64,000 nucleotides of DNA from an uncultured Lachnospiraceae bacterium (GCA_910579735.1 CAJTUZ010000017.1:1-64000), one strand, 5' to 3'. Counted from the stretch's first letter, positions 45,604 through 54,939 are shown. Notes: generated by a model not told the origin, from the sequence alone. Translations and numbers: made by a program.

Positions 45604-45632
45604 TTGTGCGAATCTTTCGAATAAGATATAAT
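45604..45632 (+). promoter_or_regulatory. Promoter of the PsiE-like/deacetylase/MATE operon
   Basis: TTGTGC (45604-45609), 17-bp spacer, TATAAT (45627-45632). A CGCCGG/CCGGCG hairpin follows in the 118-nt leader. Confidence 0.6.
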
Positions 45633-45749
45633 GAGTGTTGGTAAGAAACGCCGGCCGATTGTTCCGGCGGACTCGGAACAGGAAAATCTTGACGTCCGGC
45701 TTCGTATATGATGCGGGGCCGGCGAAGACGAACGCACAGGGAGGAACGG

Positions 45750-46163
45750 ATGGGGAAATTTAAAAAAAATATTCAAAAGATCGGAGAAATTCTGGAACTG
45801 ATCGTAGCGGTACTGGTGCTGGCAGGTATTATTCTGTCAGTCTGCAGTCTGGTCAAAGATTTTGCCATTTTCAGGACTTTGTTGGACGATACGGCATCAT
45901 TCAGAACTTATCTTGACGATATATTTGTCATTGTGATCGGGATCGAGTTTCTGCAGATGTTCTGCCGGCCGAATTCAGACAATATTATGGAGGTGCTGAT
46001 CTTTCTGGTAGCCCGTCATATGATCGTCAGCACGACGACGCCGTATGAAGATTTTGTGTCGGTCATCAGTATCATTTTACTGTGTGTTCTGCGCCGGCAT
46101 CTGCATAATACAAGGGAAAAGGACAAAACGAAAACAGAAGCGGAAGGAGAAGAAGTTATATGA
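45750..46163 (+). CDS. Small integral membrane protein, PsiE-like
   Basis: 137 aa from the ATG at 45750, placed by GGGAGGA (45739-45745); an in-frame ATG at 45708 adds only basic residues. About four hydrophobic segments (LELIVAVLVLAGIILSVCSL; YLDDIFVIVIGIEFLQMF; VLIFLVARHMIV; FVSVISIILLCVL). Topology and the DDIFVIVIGIEF motif resemble the PsiE (phosphate-starvation-inducible) family, whose function is unknown. Its stop overlaps the next start (ATGA). Confidence 0.65.
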   Translation: MGKFKKNIQKIGEILELIVAVLVLAGIILSVCSLVKDFAIFRTLLDDTASFRTYLDDIFVIVIGIEFLQMFCRPNSDNIMEVLIFLVARHMIVSTTTPYEDFVSVISIILLCVLRRHLHNTREKDKTKTEAEGEEVI

Positions 46164-47011
46164 ATGCATTCAGAATCATTACCATGCTTTTTCCGGAGGG
46201 AAAAAAGAAAGCACTGACACTTAGTTATGACGATGGTACGGTATTGGACCGCCGGCTCGTGGAGATTATGAACCGCTGCGGTGTAAAGGGAACTTTTAAC
46301 TTAAATGCCGGCACGCTCGATAGAGGAGAGGCTGAAACAGACGCCGAAAGAGTGACGAGGGAGTCTGTCATAACCCTTGCGGAGATCCCGGCACTGTATG
46401 CCGGACATGAGGTCGCAACACACGCTTCAAAGCATACGTCGCCGGTAGACTGCGGCAGCGTGGCGCTATATGAGATTCTGGAAGACAGAAGAGTCTTTGA
46501 GAGCGTTCTGCCGTATCTTGTTACCGGACATGCTTATCCGTTCGGTATTTATAATAAAGATGTTTTTACCATGTTAAAGGCAGCAGGCATCCGCTATGCC
46601 CGTACGGTCGCATCGACAGGCGGCTTCGAACTGCCGGAGAATTTCCTTGAATGGCATCCGACGACGCATCATGCGGATCCGCGTCTCATGGAACTGGCGA
46701 AACGATTCTGTGAAGAGGAAAAAGGAGACGCAAAGCTCTTTTATCTGTGGGGACACTCTTTTGAATTCGAACGGGAGAATAACTGGCATGTCATAGAGGA
46801 TTTCCTTACATATATGAAAAAATTCTCCGATACGATATGGATGGCGACAAACGGTGAGATCGTCGATTATGTGACGGCGTATAAAAACCTTGTTTTTTCG
46901 GCGGACGGTTCTAAAGTCTATAATCCGTCGCTGCAGACAGTATGGCTTTCATCAGGCGGGAACGTGTTCCGTATCGCGCCGGGTGAGATCAATACGGAAG
47001 GGATATTGTAA
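46160..47011 (+). CDS. Polysaccharide deacetylase family protein, cytoplasmic
   Basis: 283 aa, no signal peptide. NodB-like features: LSYDDGTVLDRRL with the Asp pair, GTFNLNAGTL, and the metal-binding HEVATHASKHTSP, plus YPFGIYNKD. This variant of the CE4 fold, starting with LTLSYDDG, is common in Lachnospiraceae and may act on small sugars rather than cell-wall polymer. Coupled by a four-base overlap to the upstream gene; MATE gene 13 nt downstream. Confidence 0.82.
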   Translation: MNAFRIITMLFPEGKKKALTLSYDDGTVLDRRLVEIMNRCGVKGTFNLNAGTLDRGEAETDAERVTRESVITLAEIPALYAGHEVATHASKHTSPVDCGSVALYEILEDRRVFESVLPYLVTGHAYPFGIYNKDVFTMLKAAGIRYARTVASTGGFELPENFLEWHPTTHHADPRLMELAKRFCEEEKGDAKLFYLWGHSFEFERENNWHVIEDFLTYMKKFSDTIWMATNGEIVDYVTAYKNLVFSADGSKVYNPSLQTVWLSSGGNVFRIAPGEINTEGIL

Positions 47012-47024
47012 AAAGCGAAAGAAC

Positions 47025-48395
47025 ATGAAAAAAGATACATTTTATAAACAGATCTATAAACTGGTACTGCCGATTGTCATTCAGAATCTTTTGAGCGCGG
47101 CAGTCTCTTCTGCGGACGTGCTGATGCTCAATTATGTGGGACAATCATCCATTTCTGCCGTATCGCTGGCATCACAGTATGCCAGTGTTCTTTTTATGGT
47201 GTTTTACGGACTGGGAACCGGAGCGACGATCCTGTGCGCACAGTATTACGGCAAAGGAGATATGCAGGCGATCCAGGTCATAGAGGGTATTGCGCTGCGA
47301 TTTTCTTCGTTGATATCCGTAGTCTTTGCAGCGCTTACGCTGTTCGTGCCGGAAGGAATGATGCGCATTTTTACGGATGATACGGAACTGATTACGATAG
47401 GAGCGTCCTATCTGCGGTTTATGAGCGTCAGTTATTTGTGCTGGGGCATTATGGAAATTTATCTGGCGGTACTTCGGAGCATCGGCAGGGTTGTGGTATG
47501 TACGGCTTTGAATGTGCTCGCGTTTTCCCTGAATATTCTGTTAAATGCCGTTTTTATCTTCGGCCTTTTCGGAGCGCCGAAGCTTGGCGCTATGGGCGTA
47601 GCGATTGCAACTTCCATGTCCAGAGTAATAGAACTTGTCGCATGTCTTATTGTGTCCGGTATGAGTAAGGACATCAAACTGGATTTTCGCTATCTGTTTG
47701 TGAAGAACAAAGCATTGTTTTCCGATTTTATCAAGCTGTCCTTACCGGCGCTTGGAAACGATATCAGTTGGAGCGTAGCTTTTTCCATGTACGCGGTCAT
47801 CATCGGACATCTTGGAACGGATGCCGTAGCAGCTAATTCTTTTGTTGTCGTCGTGCGCAACTTCGGAACGATCCTTTGTTTCGGCATGGCGAGTGCCGGC
47901 GGTATCTTATTGGGAAATATCATCGGCGAGAATAAGCTGAAAGAGGCCGAGGACGGCGCCAGGAAACTGATGAAGCTTACGATCATGGCCGGCGCGGCCG
48001 GCGGTCTTATTATCCTGGCAGCTACGCCGCTTGTATTAAGCTATGCGGATCTGACCGAGCAGGCTATGCGCTATTTGAAGTATATGCTGCTTATCAATAC
48101 TTATTATGTCATGGGAGCGGCAGTCAACACGACGCTCATCGCAGGCATTTTCCGTGCGGGAGGCGACAGCCGGTTCGGTTTTATCTGCGACACCATCGAT
48201 ATGTGGGTGTATGCCGTACCGCTTGGTTTTTTTGCGGCGTTTGTTTTAAAACTGCCGGTGATGTGGGTGTATTTTCTGCTCTGTACCGACGAGTTCGTAA
48301 AATGGCCCTGGGTCATTAAACATTATCGCAGTAAGAAGTGGCTGAACAATATTACGAGGGAAGATCTGTTTGCGGAAGATGGCGTAAAAAAATAG
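47025..48395 (+). CDS. MATE family efflux transporter
   Basis: 456 aa from the ATG at 47025; the frame is open upstream within the previous gene but the family start is MKKDTFYKQIYKLVLPIVIQ. Twelve membrane helices in two halves. Typical MATE features are NLLSAAVSSADVLMLNYVG in the first half and FRAGGDSRFGF in the second. Exports organic cations or drugs using an ion gradient. Ribosome binding site weak. Followed by a terminator. Confidence 0.9.
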   Translation: MKKDTFYKQIYKLVLPIVIQNLLSAAVSSADVLMLNYVGQSSISAVSLASQYASVLFMVFYGLGTGATILCAQYYGKGDMQAIQVIEGIALRFSSLISVVFAALTLFVPEGMMRIFTDDTELITIGASYLRFMSVSYLCWGIMEIYLAVLRSIGRVVVCTALNVLAFSLNILLNAVFIFGLFGAPKLGAMGVAIATSMSRVIELVACLIVSGMSKDIKLDFRYLFVKNKALFSDFIKLSLPALGNDISWSVAFSMYAVIIGHLGTDAVAANSFVVVVRNFGTILCFGMASAGGILLGNIIGENKLKEAEDGARKLMKLTIMAGAAGGLIILAATPLVLSYADLTEQAMRYLKYMLLINTYYVMGAAVNTTLIAGIFRAGGDSRFGFICDTIDMWVYAVPLGFFAAFVLKLPVMWVYFLLCTDEFVKWPWVIKHYRSKKWLNNITREDLFAEDGVKK

Positions 48396-48422
48396 ACCTT
48401 TTATTACATGAAAAGTAAAATA

Positions 48423-48465
48423 AATCTCTTTTGCCGGAAGATGATCCGGTAAAAGGGATTTTTTA
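48423..48465 (+). terminator. Terminator after MATE gene
   Basis: AATCTCTTTTGCCGG (48423-48437) pairs with CCGGTAAAAGGGATT (48446-48460), 15 bp including two G-T pairs, followed by TTTT. Confidence 0.85.
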
Positions 48466-48539
48466 TGTGATGAGAAACTGCTTTGGAAGCAGTGTGGAAA
48501 CCGGTCCATTCGTTCCTCTGCAGTGACGTCAAAAAAGTA

Positions 48540-48568
48540 TTGACATATGGCCTACACAATGTTAATAT
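48540..48568 (+). promoter_or_regulatory. Promoter of the blaI-blaR1-type operon
   Basis: TTGACA (48540-48545), 17-bp spacer, TAATAT (48563-48568). The first operator-like repeat lies in the spacer. Confidence 0.7.
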
Positions 48569-48598
48569 AAAGTATGCCTACAGGGTGTTAATATAAAA
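48550..48598 (+). promoter_or_regulatory. Two BlaI-type operator repeats
   Basis: GCCTACAcaaTGTTAATATAAA and a second copy GCCTACAgggTGTTAATATAAA, 30 bp apart centre to centre; each holds the dyad ACA-N3-TGT. One lies between -35 and -10 and the other just after the start of transcription, ideal for repression by the dimeric BlaI-like protein encoded next. BlaI/MecI operators have the core TACA...TGTA, which these resemble. Confidence 0.65.
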
Positions 48599-48650
48599 AT
48601 TGATACACGGCATGCAAAAAGCAGTATGGAGAGAAAGGCGTGGTATTGAT

Positions 48651-48962
48651 ATGATGCAGCAGATTTCGGAATCGGAAGCGGTTTTAATGAAGATCATATG
48701 GGACAACGGCGGATGCGCGCTGTATTCTTATATTATGGAGGAACTTGAGAAGAAAGAGGCCGGCTGGAAAAAGAACACGGTGTTAACATTACTGTCCCGC
48801 CTCGTGGAGAAAAAATTCTTAAAAACCAATAAGATCGGCAGGCGCAATGAATATCTGGCGCTTGTTTCAGAAGCGGAATATCAGGCGATGCAGACGCATC
48901 ATTTTGTGGACAGGATCTATGCCGGGAATGTGAAGGGACTGGTCGCAACGCTGCTGCAGTAG
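48651..48962 (+). CDS. BlaI/MecI/CopY-family repressor, C-terminus cut by an amber codon
   Basis: 103 aa, starting MMQQISESEAVLMKIIWDNG, a winged helix with KKNTVLTLLSRLVEKKFL as recognition region. The TAG at 48960-48962 ends it, yet the same frame goes on for 26 more codons reading like the normal BlaI tail (DIISSDELQEIEQYWQ) up to a TGA at 49041-49043 that would overlap the next start, the usual arrangement. So the gene seems truncated by one nonsense change. The lost helix is part of the dimer interface, so function may be reduced. Start could also be 48654. Confidence 0.85.
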   Translation: MMQQISESEAVLMKIIWDNGGCALYSYIMEELEKKEAGWKKNTVLTLLSRLVEKKFLKTNKIGRRNEYLALVSEAEYQAMQTHHFVDRIYAGNVKGLVATLLQ

Positions 48963-49035
48963 GATATTATTTCTTCGGATGAACTGCAGGAGATCGAACA
49001 GTACTGGCAGACGAAAATGAAAGGAGCGGATCATA

Positions 49036-51183
49036 ATGGCTGAATTTATGATTGTTCTGCTGTCGCTTTCTTTTTCCGGGACCTTTCTATTTGCGGTTGT
49101 TTATATCGCGACACGTCTTTTGAGAAACAGACTGAGCAGGAGATGGCAGTATTATATCTGGCTGATCGTCATTCTGCGTTTTTTGATACCGTTTGCACAG
49201 ACGGGGAATCTGACGAATGTTCTGTTTCGAAGCGTGAGTGAGTTCGTGCAGGACAGTACGGATATGTCAAAGCGGCAGATAATGGAAGAACAGACTGCGG
49301 ATGCTGCAGCCGGTGCACCGGCCGGTATATCTGATACCGATGCTGCGGAAACTTCTGCGGAAACAATGAAGGAGCCGCGCAGGATCATGCACAAAGATAC
49401 GGCGTCCGCAGATACAAAGTCAGAACATAGAATCGATGCTGCATGGTTTCTTTTTTTCGTTTGGGCGTTTGGCGCGGCATTTTGTTTTCTTCGTAAAGTT
49501 ACTGCATACAGACGTTTTATACAGTATTTAAATGACGGGAATACGGAAGTATCGGAAACAGAGGTTTTAGATGGCTTTTCGGTATGTAAAGAGCGGCTTC
49601 CTGTAAAGAGAAAAATAGAAATTTACCGGAATCAGGCGCTTTTTTCTCCGATTATGACTGGTTTTTTTCATCCCTGCATCATCATTCCCGATGTGACGAT
49701 TAAGACGGATGAGGCCGTGTATATTTTCATGCATGAACTTGTGCATTACAAATACGGAGATATGTTTTATAAGTGGCTTGTGCAGCTTACCATCTGCCTG
49801 CACTGGTTCAACCCGGTCATTTATTTTCTGGGGAAAAAAGTAAACGAAAACTGTGAACTTGCCTGCGATGAAAAGGTGATCGGAGAACTGAACGGGCAGG
49901 AGCGGAAAGCGTATGGGGATGCACTGCTTTCTTTTATGAAAAGAGAGAAAGTTTATGAAAATCCGACGGCGTCTCTTACCTTATCTGAAGGGGCGCAGCA
50001 ATTAATAGAAAGGCTTGGTGCGATTATGGATTATAAGAAGAAAACAAAGAGCGGCCTGTTTTGCGCAGGACTGCTGACAGTGGTCATCTGCTTTTTCTTT
50101 GTGACGCTCGGCGCATATGCCGGGAAAAAAGAACCGGCGGAAGCGGTCGAAGCGGAAGTGGTAGTGACGGACGATTACAGCATCATCAATATAGATAATA
50201 TTTATTATATTCTGACATCCGATGCAGATATAGACGACATTCCGGGCGGTACTGCGACAGAAGGGTTTGTAGAAATCGTACTTGTCAAAAAAAGCGGGTA
50301 TGCGTCTATCGGACCGTTTCTGAAACATAATTTTCTAAGTGATGTGGAAAAGCAGTGTCAATATGCGGTTGAAAACGGTCACTTGTCCCCAAAAGAAGCG
50401 AAGACCATTATGGAAGCAGCAGCGGAGATAGAGGATTCCGGGTTTGACATAGCAGGTGGATTAGACGCATTGGATTCGTTAGACACATTGGATGCATTGG
50501 ATGCATTAGATGACTCGGATTCCTTTGTCGAAAAGTGGAATGAAGGAAAAGCATCTTATGTTCAGAGCTGCTTTTATCAGGATCCTTACGCAATTGCATT
50601 GGGTTGGAATTTAAGAGACCATGTGTTGGGAGATCTGCAGACGGTAACACAGTCTGTTACATTAGAAGATGGCAGTAAGATGACAGTTTATTTTGCGGAA
50701 GAACTGAAAAAATACGTGGATGATCCGGAAGCGATGCAGGCTGTTGCGAAACTTATTTCGCAAGTGAAAGAAGATGTGGCAAACGATGAATTCAGGATTA
50801 ATAACATGATATCGCCTGCGGTGGAAAAACCGGTCATTGTGAATTTGATCTATATACCTTATGAGGAAATAAATGATTTTGCCAAGAATGCGTACCTGAG
50901 GGGCGATGTAGGGCAGTTTTCCTATGTAGAGTCCGAACTGACCGATGAAATCAGGGAAAGCTATATCGAAAGGGCATATCAGGAGGATAAAATAGACTTT
51001 TTCTGTATTCTGGCCGACGATCTGCCGCAGGAAAAAAGAGACGAATACGGGTGGAAATGCTATGAAGAAGATAAGGTCGGTTTTTTCTGTATGCTGACGT
51101 TATCGGAAGAGACCAGGCAGGAAATAAGGAAAAAGGCGAAGCAGGATAATAAAATCGACTTTTATTATATCCTGGAAGATTAG
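49036..51183 (+). CDS. BlaR1/MecR1-type membrane metalloprotease (M56) with unusual C-terminal domain
   Basis: 715 aa. The N-terminal half has membrane helices and the zinc site HELVHYKYGD with NENCELACDEKVI, the M56 core (about residues 1-340), then a final membrane helix (GLFCAGLLTVVICFFFVTLG). The outside part (about 375-715) is not a penicillin-binding domain; it contains an LDxLD repeat near residues 475-495 and three C-terminal repeats of the type YEEDKVGFFCML. Family role: sense a signal outside and cleave the BlaI-type repressor. The signal here is unknown. Confidence 0.85.
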   Translation: MAEFMIVLLSLSFSGTFLFAVVYIATRLLRNRLSRRWQYYIWLIVILRFLIPFAQTGNLTNVLFRSVSEFVQDSTDMSKRQIMEEQTADAAAGAPAGISDTDAAETSAETMKEPRRIMHKDTASADTKSEHRIDAAWFLFFVWAFGAAFCFLRKVTAYRRFIQYLNDGNTEVSETEVLDGFSVCKERLPVKRKIEIYRNQALFSPIMTGFFHPCIIIPDVTIKTDEAVYIFMHELVHYKYGDMFYKWLVQLTICLHWFNPVIYFLGKKVNENCELACDEKVIGELNGQERKAYGDALLSFMKREKVYENPTASLTLSEGAQQLIERLGAIMDYKKKTKSGLFCAGLLTVVICFFFVTLGAYAGKKEPAEAVEAEVVVTDDYSIINIDNIYYILTSDADIDDIPGGTATEGFVEIVLVKKSGYASIGPFLKHNFLSDVEKQCQYAVENGHLSPKEAKTIMEAAAEIEDSGFDIAGGLDALDSLDTLDALDALDDSDSFVEKWNEGKASYVQSCFYQDPYAIALGWNLRDHVLGDLQTVTQSVTLEDGSKMTVYFAEELKKYVDDPEAMQAVAKLISQVKEDVANDEFRINNMISPAVEKPVIVNLIYIPYEEINDFAKNAYLRGDVGQFSYVESELTDEIRESYIERAYQEDKIDFFCILADDLPQEKRDEYGWKCYEEDKVGFFCMLTLSEETRQEIRKKAKQDNKIDFYYILED

Positions 51184-51296
51184 GGAGCAGACGGCCGAAT
51201 TCTGTCGCGAAGCTTTGGTGAAGTAAGATTTTTCTTTGGTTATTGTCCTTTGTTTGTGATATGCTTTAGATAAAGAGAAATTCAGGGAGGGCCGTT

Positions 51297-52052
51297 ATGC
51301 GATACCAGAATCTAGTGGACGAAATGGTTGAAAAAAGTAAAAGTATTTTTAAAGAGAGTCTTACAGGCATATATCTGCATGGTTCGCTGGCGATGGGGTG
51401 TTTTAATCCCAATAAAAGTGATATCGATCTCATTATCGTAATAAATGACGGCATTACGGAACTTCAAAAAATGCAGTTTATGAATCATGTTGTAGAGTGG
51501 AATAAAAAAGCCCCGGCCAAAGGACTGGAACTTAGTATTGTCAGGAAAAAATACTGTAAAAACTTTCTTTATCCCACACCGTTTGAACTGCATTTTTCAA
51601 ATGCACATTTGCAATGGTTTATGGATGATCCGACAGATTATATTCATAAAATGAACGGTACAGATAAGGATCTGGCCGCGCATTTTACAATGATGAAGAA
51701 ATATGGCATTGTATTGCACGGGGAGAAAATAGAGGATGTATTTGCAGATGTGCCAAGAAAAGATTATATGGACAGTATTTGGTTTGACATGGAAGGGGCT
51801 AGGGAGGCTATAGCGGACGAACCTGTTTATGTCATTTTGAACTTGTGCAGAACTGCCGCCTTTCTTAAGAACGATTTGATTCTTTCCAAAAAACAGGGCG
51901 GAGAGTGGGCATTGCAAAATCTCCCGGCGCGATATCATACTTTCATCTCAAATGCCTTACAAAGTTATATGTATGACAAGGAGATGGACTTAGAGACTGA
52001 CGAAGGGCAGAAATTTGCTAATGAGATGCTGCGGATGATAAGGGAAATTTAA
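51297..52052 (+). CDS. Aminoglycoside nucleotidyltransferase-like protein (AadA-like)
   Basis: 251 aa. The nucleotidyltransferase signature LHGSLAMGCFNPNKSDIDLI (GS...SDxD) is near residue 23; the C-terminal half resembles the DUF4111 helical domain of AadA/ANT(9) enzymes (LNLCRTAAFL). Known members add AMP to streptomycin or spectinomycin, but many chromosomal homologues have no shown resistance role. GGGAGG precedes the ATG. Stands alone between blaR1-like and phosphoesterase genes. Confidence 0.75.
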   Translation: MRYQNLVDEMVEKSKSIFKESLTGIYLHGSLAMGCFNPNKSDIDLIIVINDGITELQKMQFMNHVVEWNKKAPAKGLELSIVRKKYCKNFLYPTPFELHFSNAHLQWFMDDPTDYIHKMNGTDKDLAAHFTMMKKYGIVLHGEKIEDVFADVPRKDYMDSIWFDMEGAREAIADEPVYVILNLCRTAAFLKNDLILSKKQGGEWALQNLPARYHTFISNALQSYMYDKEMDLETDEGQKFANEMLRMIREI

Positions 52053-52155
52053 TGAAAATCTGTTGATAAGCAGGTATTTAATACCTTATAATGAAAACTA
52101 CGAGCGTTGCTGTACTATAGAGCCGGTCATGATTCATTTCAAAGAGGAAAATACA

Positions 52156-52875
52156 ATGCACAAACTGGCGATACTTTCAGATACCCATGGACTGCTGCGT
52201 CCTGAGATTATGGAAAAACTGCGTGACTGCGAAGCAATCCTGCATGGCGGCGATATCAATCATCAGACGATCCTGGATGAACTGCATAAAATCGCCGCAG
52301 TATATGTCGTGCGCGGCAATAACGATAAAGAATGGGCGGAAGGGATACCGGAAACGCTTAACATTACCCTTTTTGGCGTCCGCTTTTTCATGGTGCACAA
52401 CAAAAAGAAGATCCCGAAAGACCTGAAGAATATCGATGTAGTGATCTATGGACATTCTCATAAATACGAAGAAAAACAGATAGGTGAAACACTTTATGTA
52501 AACCCGGGAAGCTGTGGGCCGAGGAGGTTTACACAGCCTGTCACTATGGCGATCCTGCAAATCTGTGACGATAGGTCCCTGCAAATAGAAAAAATTGAAA
52601 TATCGGGACAGCTTTCCGAGAGGCAGAAACAGACTTACGAAAACAAGGAGACATCTTGTGACGAAAACGCGCTCTGTCCGGAAGAAAAGAAGATACCGGC
52701 GGATATAAAACGAATCATAAAGGCGGTCATGCGGGATACCGCCCGCAGGAAGAGTGTAAAGGAAATGGCGGAAAGTTATGGTATCAGTGAAGATCTGACA
52801 GAGCAGATCTGCCGTCTGTATCTGACGCATCCGGGAGTGGATGCGGATGGGATTATGGGGAAGATGGGATTGTGA
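52156..52875 (+). CDS. YfcE/MJ0936-type metallophosphoesterase
   Basis: 239 aa from the ATG at 52156, placed by AAAGAGGAAA. Motifs: ILSDTHGL, ILHGGDIN, VRGNND, and VIYGHSHKYE, for two metals, followed by YVNPGSCGPRR. Relatives hydrolyse small phosphodiesters. After the phosphoesterase domain (about residue 155) is an extra helical tail of about 75 residues (DIKRIIKAVMRDTARRKSV) absent from most YfcE proteins. It ends 34 nt before the retron effector, so co-transcription is possible, though no functional link is known. Confidence 0.82.
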   Translation: MHKLAILSDTHGLLRPEIMEKLRDCEAILHGGDINHQTILDELHKIAAVYVVRGNNDKEWAEGIPETLNITLFGVRFFMVHNKKKIPKDLKNIDVVIYGHSHKYEEKQIGETLYVNPGSCGPRRFTQPVTMAILQICDDRSLQIEKIEISGQLSERQKQTYENKETSCDENALCPEEKKIPADIKRIIKAVMRDTARRKSVKEMAESYGISEDLTEQICRLYLTHPGVDADGIMGKMGL

Positions 52876-52909
52876 AAAAGACAGGATTGAAAACGGAGCA
52901 TAGATTTAC

Positions 52910-54925
52910 ATGGCGATAAAACGACTGGAAATAAAAGGATACCGTTCTATTGATGATATGAAGCTGAATGCAAAACAGATCATGGCGCTCATCGGACCGA
53001 ATGGAAGCGGGAAATCGAATATACTCTCGGCGCTGTATTTTTTTTACAGAAGCTTGACCGCTGAGCAGAGGGAAGAAAATATTTTTGACGCAAACAATAA
53101 ATTACGCAATGAAGTGTGCATCAGAGTAACCTATGATTTACAGGAGATTCTCAAAAAGATACAGCATAATTTAAATGGCGGAAGTATAGAATACGAAAAA
53201 TATTACACCAAAATACTGGCGATTGCCAAAGAAGATGAAATTGTACTGGAGCTGATTAAGAGGAAAGAAAAACGGACGATATGGAATCAGGATTATAATA
53301 TCCGTCAGATCATTTCCTTTCTGTTTCCGATTTACTTTGTGGATTCACGCGAGATTATGCTGACCGATTGGCATGATCTGTGGGGACTGATCGGCGATCT
53401 GGTAAAACTGCGTCATGAAGATTCTGAAAGACTGCAGGGCGATATCAGACAAAAGATCACAGACGACTATCAATCTATGGACGGCCGTTTGAGAAATCTG
53501 GTCAGGCTTCTGGAAGAAAAACGGATCAATGTGAAGAAAATGACACCGAAACAGCTCGGAGAAGTAACTGCGGAAATTGCTGTGGGCGGCCGGATGTTTC
53601 AATATGGTGAGCGCAGTCTGCAAGAGTATTCCAACGGAACCAATGCCTATAATTATACTGTTTTTCTGATCAATATCTTAAATATGTTAAAGCGTTATAA
53701 ATTGAAGGAACCGATCATTGTGCTGGACGAACCGGAGATCAGTCTGCATTATCTGCTGATAGACGAACTGATGGAAAAGATTTTTGTGGTTTCCGATAAT
53801 CTGCAGTTTTTTCTCTCCACCCATTCTGCCAGATGCGTAAAGGCATTGTTGGAATCCGAGGAGCAGGTATCCGGCATCTACCATATCGTACTGTCCGGGC
53901 AGTATACGAAAGCGAAGCGTGTGAAGGAACTGCCGCGGGAGGCGTCCAGAGAAAGAGCCGTTATTACGGAAGCTTATACGAACAGCTGCTTTGCAAAGAT
54001 GGTCTTAAACGTCGAAGGGTCGACAGAGCAGGAATTGTTCAGGAATAAATATCTGCGTCTTGTTTTTCCAACTTTAAAAGAGGTGGAGATCGCCAATGGC
54101 ATGAGCAATCAGGTCATCTATAATCTGACTGCGCCGCATAAGAGGAATTATCAGATTCCCGGATTTGCGGTCATGGATATGGACAAAGTTTTGGAAAAAA
54201 AGGATAAACAGAACAGATTTCTTTTTAAGAAACTAAAAGATTACCCGATTGCGAAAGAAACCTTTCACTTTGGAGAACAAAGGGGAAATGCGTTGTATCG
54301 TAGAAAGCGGATCGAGAGGATGTGTGAAAAATGCAATTTCTTTTTTCAGTATCCGTTTTTTAGCTACTCAGATGAAAATTTTGTATGCCTTTTGGATGAG
54401 ATCAAAAATTATTATGAAAACTACCATGTGTTTTTATGGCGAAACACAGTGGAAGGAGCGTTGATCACCGCCGGGAACCTGCAGATTTTTCTGGAGTATA
54501 TGAAGGAAAGAAAAAACAAAGATTATGAGAATCTTATTCTCATGGAGACGAAGTACCCGTTTTTAAAAAAAGAAAAAAATCAACTGTTGAATTACGTACG
54601 CCTTCTTTTTTCCGGGAAAAGCGATTATCTGCTTACCAAAAAGAAGATAAAAGAGCTGAATCCGCAGATTCATGACAGGCTGACGGAAAATATGAACCGG
54701 ATCGATAAGACAGGCGGGTGGGTAAGCGACTGGCTGGAATTTTATTTTCTGGGAACGGCGAGACGAACCGGTGCCGACGTTTCTGATTTCTCCCAGTTTC
54801 GCAGATGGTTGGAAACGGGAAATAACAAAGAAAACGTCAGGGATAAGGCGGAAAAAGATTTCGTGGAATTACATCAATTACATCGTCTTCTGCAAAAAAA
54901 TTGGGATGACAATAGGGTAAAATAG
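52910..54925 (+). CDS. OLD-like ATPase-TOPRIM nuclease, probable retron effector
   Basis: 671 aa. An SMC/OLD-type ATPase with Walker A GPNGSGKS (residues 29-36), Walker B IIVLDEPEISLH (about 268-279) and LSTHSARC (about 303) is followed by a TOPRIM domain: catalytic Glu in NVEGSTEQELF (about 366-376), DMD in AVMDMDKV (about 421) and a NTVEGALITAG segment (about 512). This class of protein is a known retron partner (for example Retron-Eco8) and kills or arrests infected cells. It ends 14 nt before the retron RNA. Probably inhibited by RT-msDNA until phage attack. ATG at 52910 has only a weak ribosome binding site. Confidence 0.85.
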   Translation: MAIKRLEIKGYRSIDDMKLNAKQIMALIGPNGSGKSNILSALYFFYRSLTAEQREENIFDANNKLRNEVCIRVTYDLQEILKKIQHNLNGGSIEYEKYYTKILAIAKEDEIVLELIKRKEKRTIWNQDYNIRQIISFLFPIYFVDSREIMLTDWHDLWGLIGDLVKLRHEDSERLQGDIRQKITDDYQSMDGRLRNLVRLLEEKRINVKKMTPKQLGEVTAEIAVGGRMFQYGERSLQEYSNGTNAYNYTVFLINILNMLKRYKLKEPIIVLDEPEISLHYLLIDELMEKIFVVSDNLQFFLSTHSARCVKALLESEEQVSGIYHIVLSGQYTKAKRVKELPREASRERAVITEAYTNSCFAKMVLNVEGSTEQELFRNKYLRLVFPTLKEVEIANGMSNQVIYNLTAPHKRNYQIPGFAVMDMDKVLEKKDKQNRFLFKKLKDYPIAKETFHFGEQRGNALYRRKRIERMCEKCNFFFQYPFFSYSDENFVCLLDEIKNYYENYHVFLWRNTVEGALITAGNLQIFLEYMKERKNKDYENLILMETKYPFLKKEKNQLLNYVRLLFSGKSDYLLTKKKIKELNPQIHDRLTENMNRIDKTGGWVSDWLEFYFLGTARRTGADVSDFSQFRRWLETGNNKENVRDKAEKDFVELHQLHRLLQKNWDDNRVK

Positions 54926-54939
54926 TGATAAACTGACAT

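Noticed and set aside
48570..48620. ATG at 48600 as the start of the blaI-type gene
   Set aside because: It overlaps the second operator repeat, has no ribosome binding site, and the family sequence begins MMQQISESE at 48651.
51297..52052. A true aminoglycoside resistance gene
   Set aside because: The fold matches, but chromosomal AadA-like proteins are common in Clostridia without shown resistance; no linked mobile element or other resistance gene was seen.
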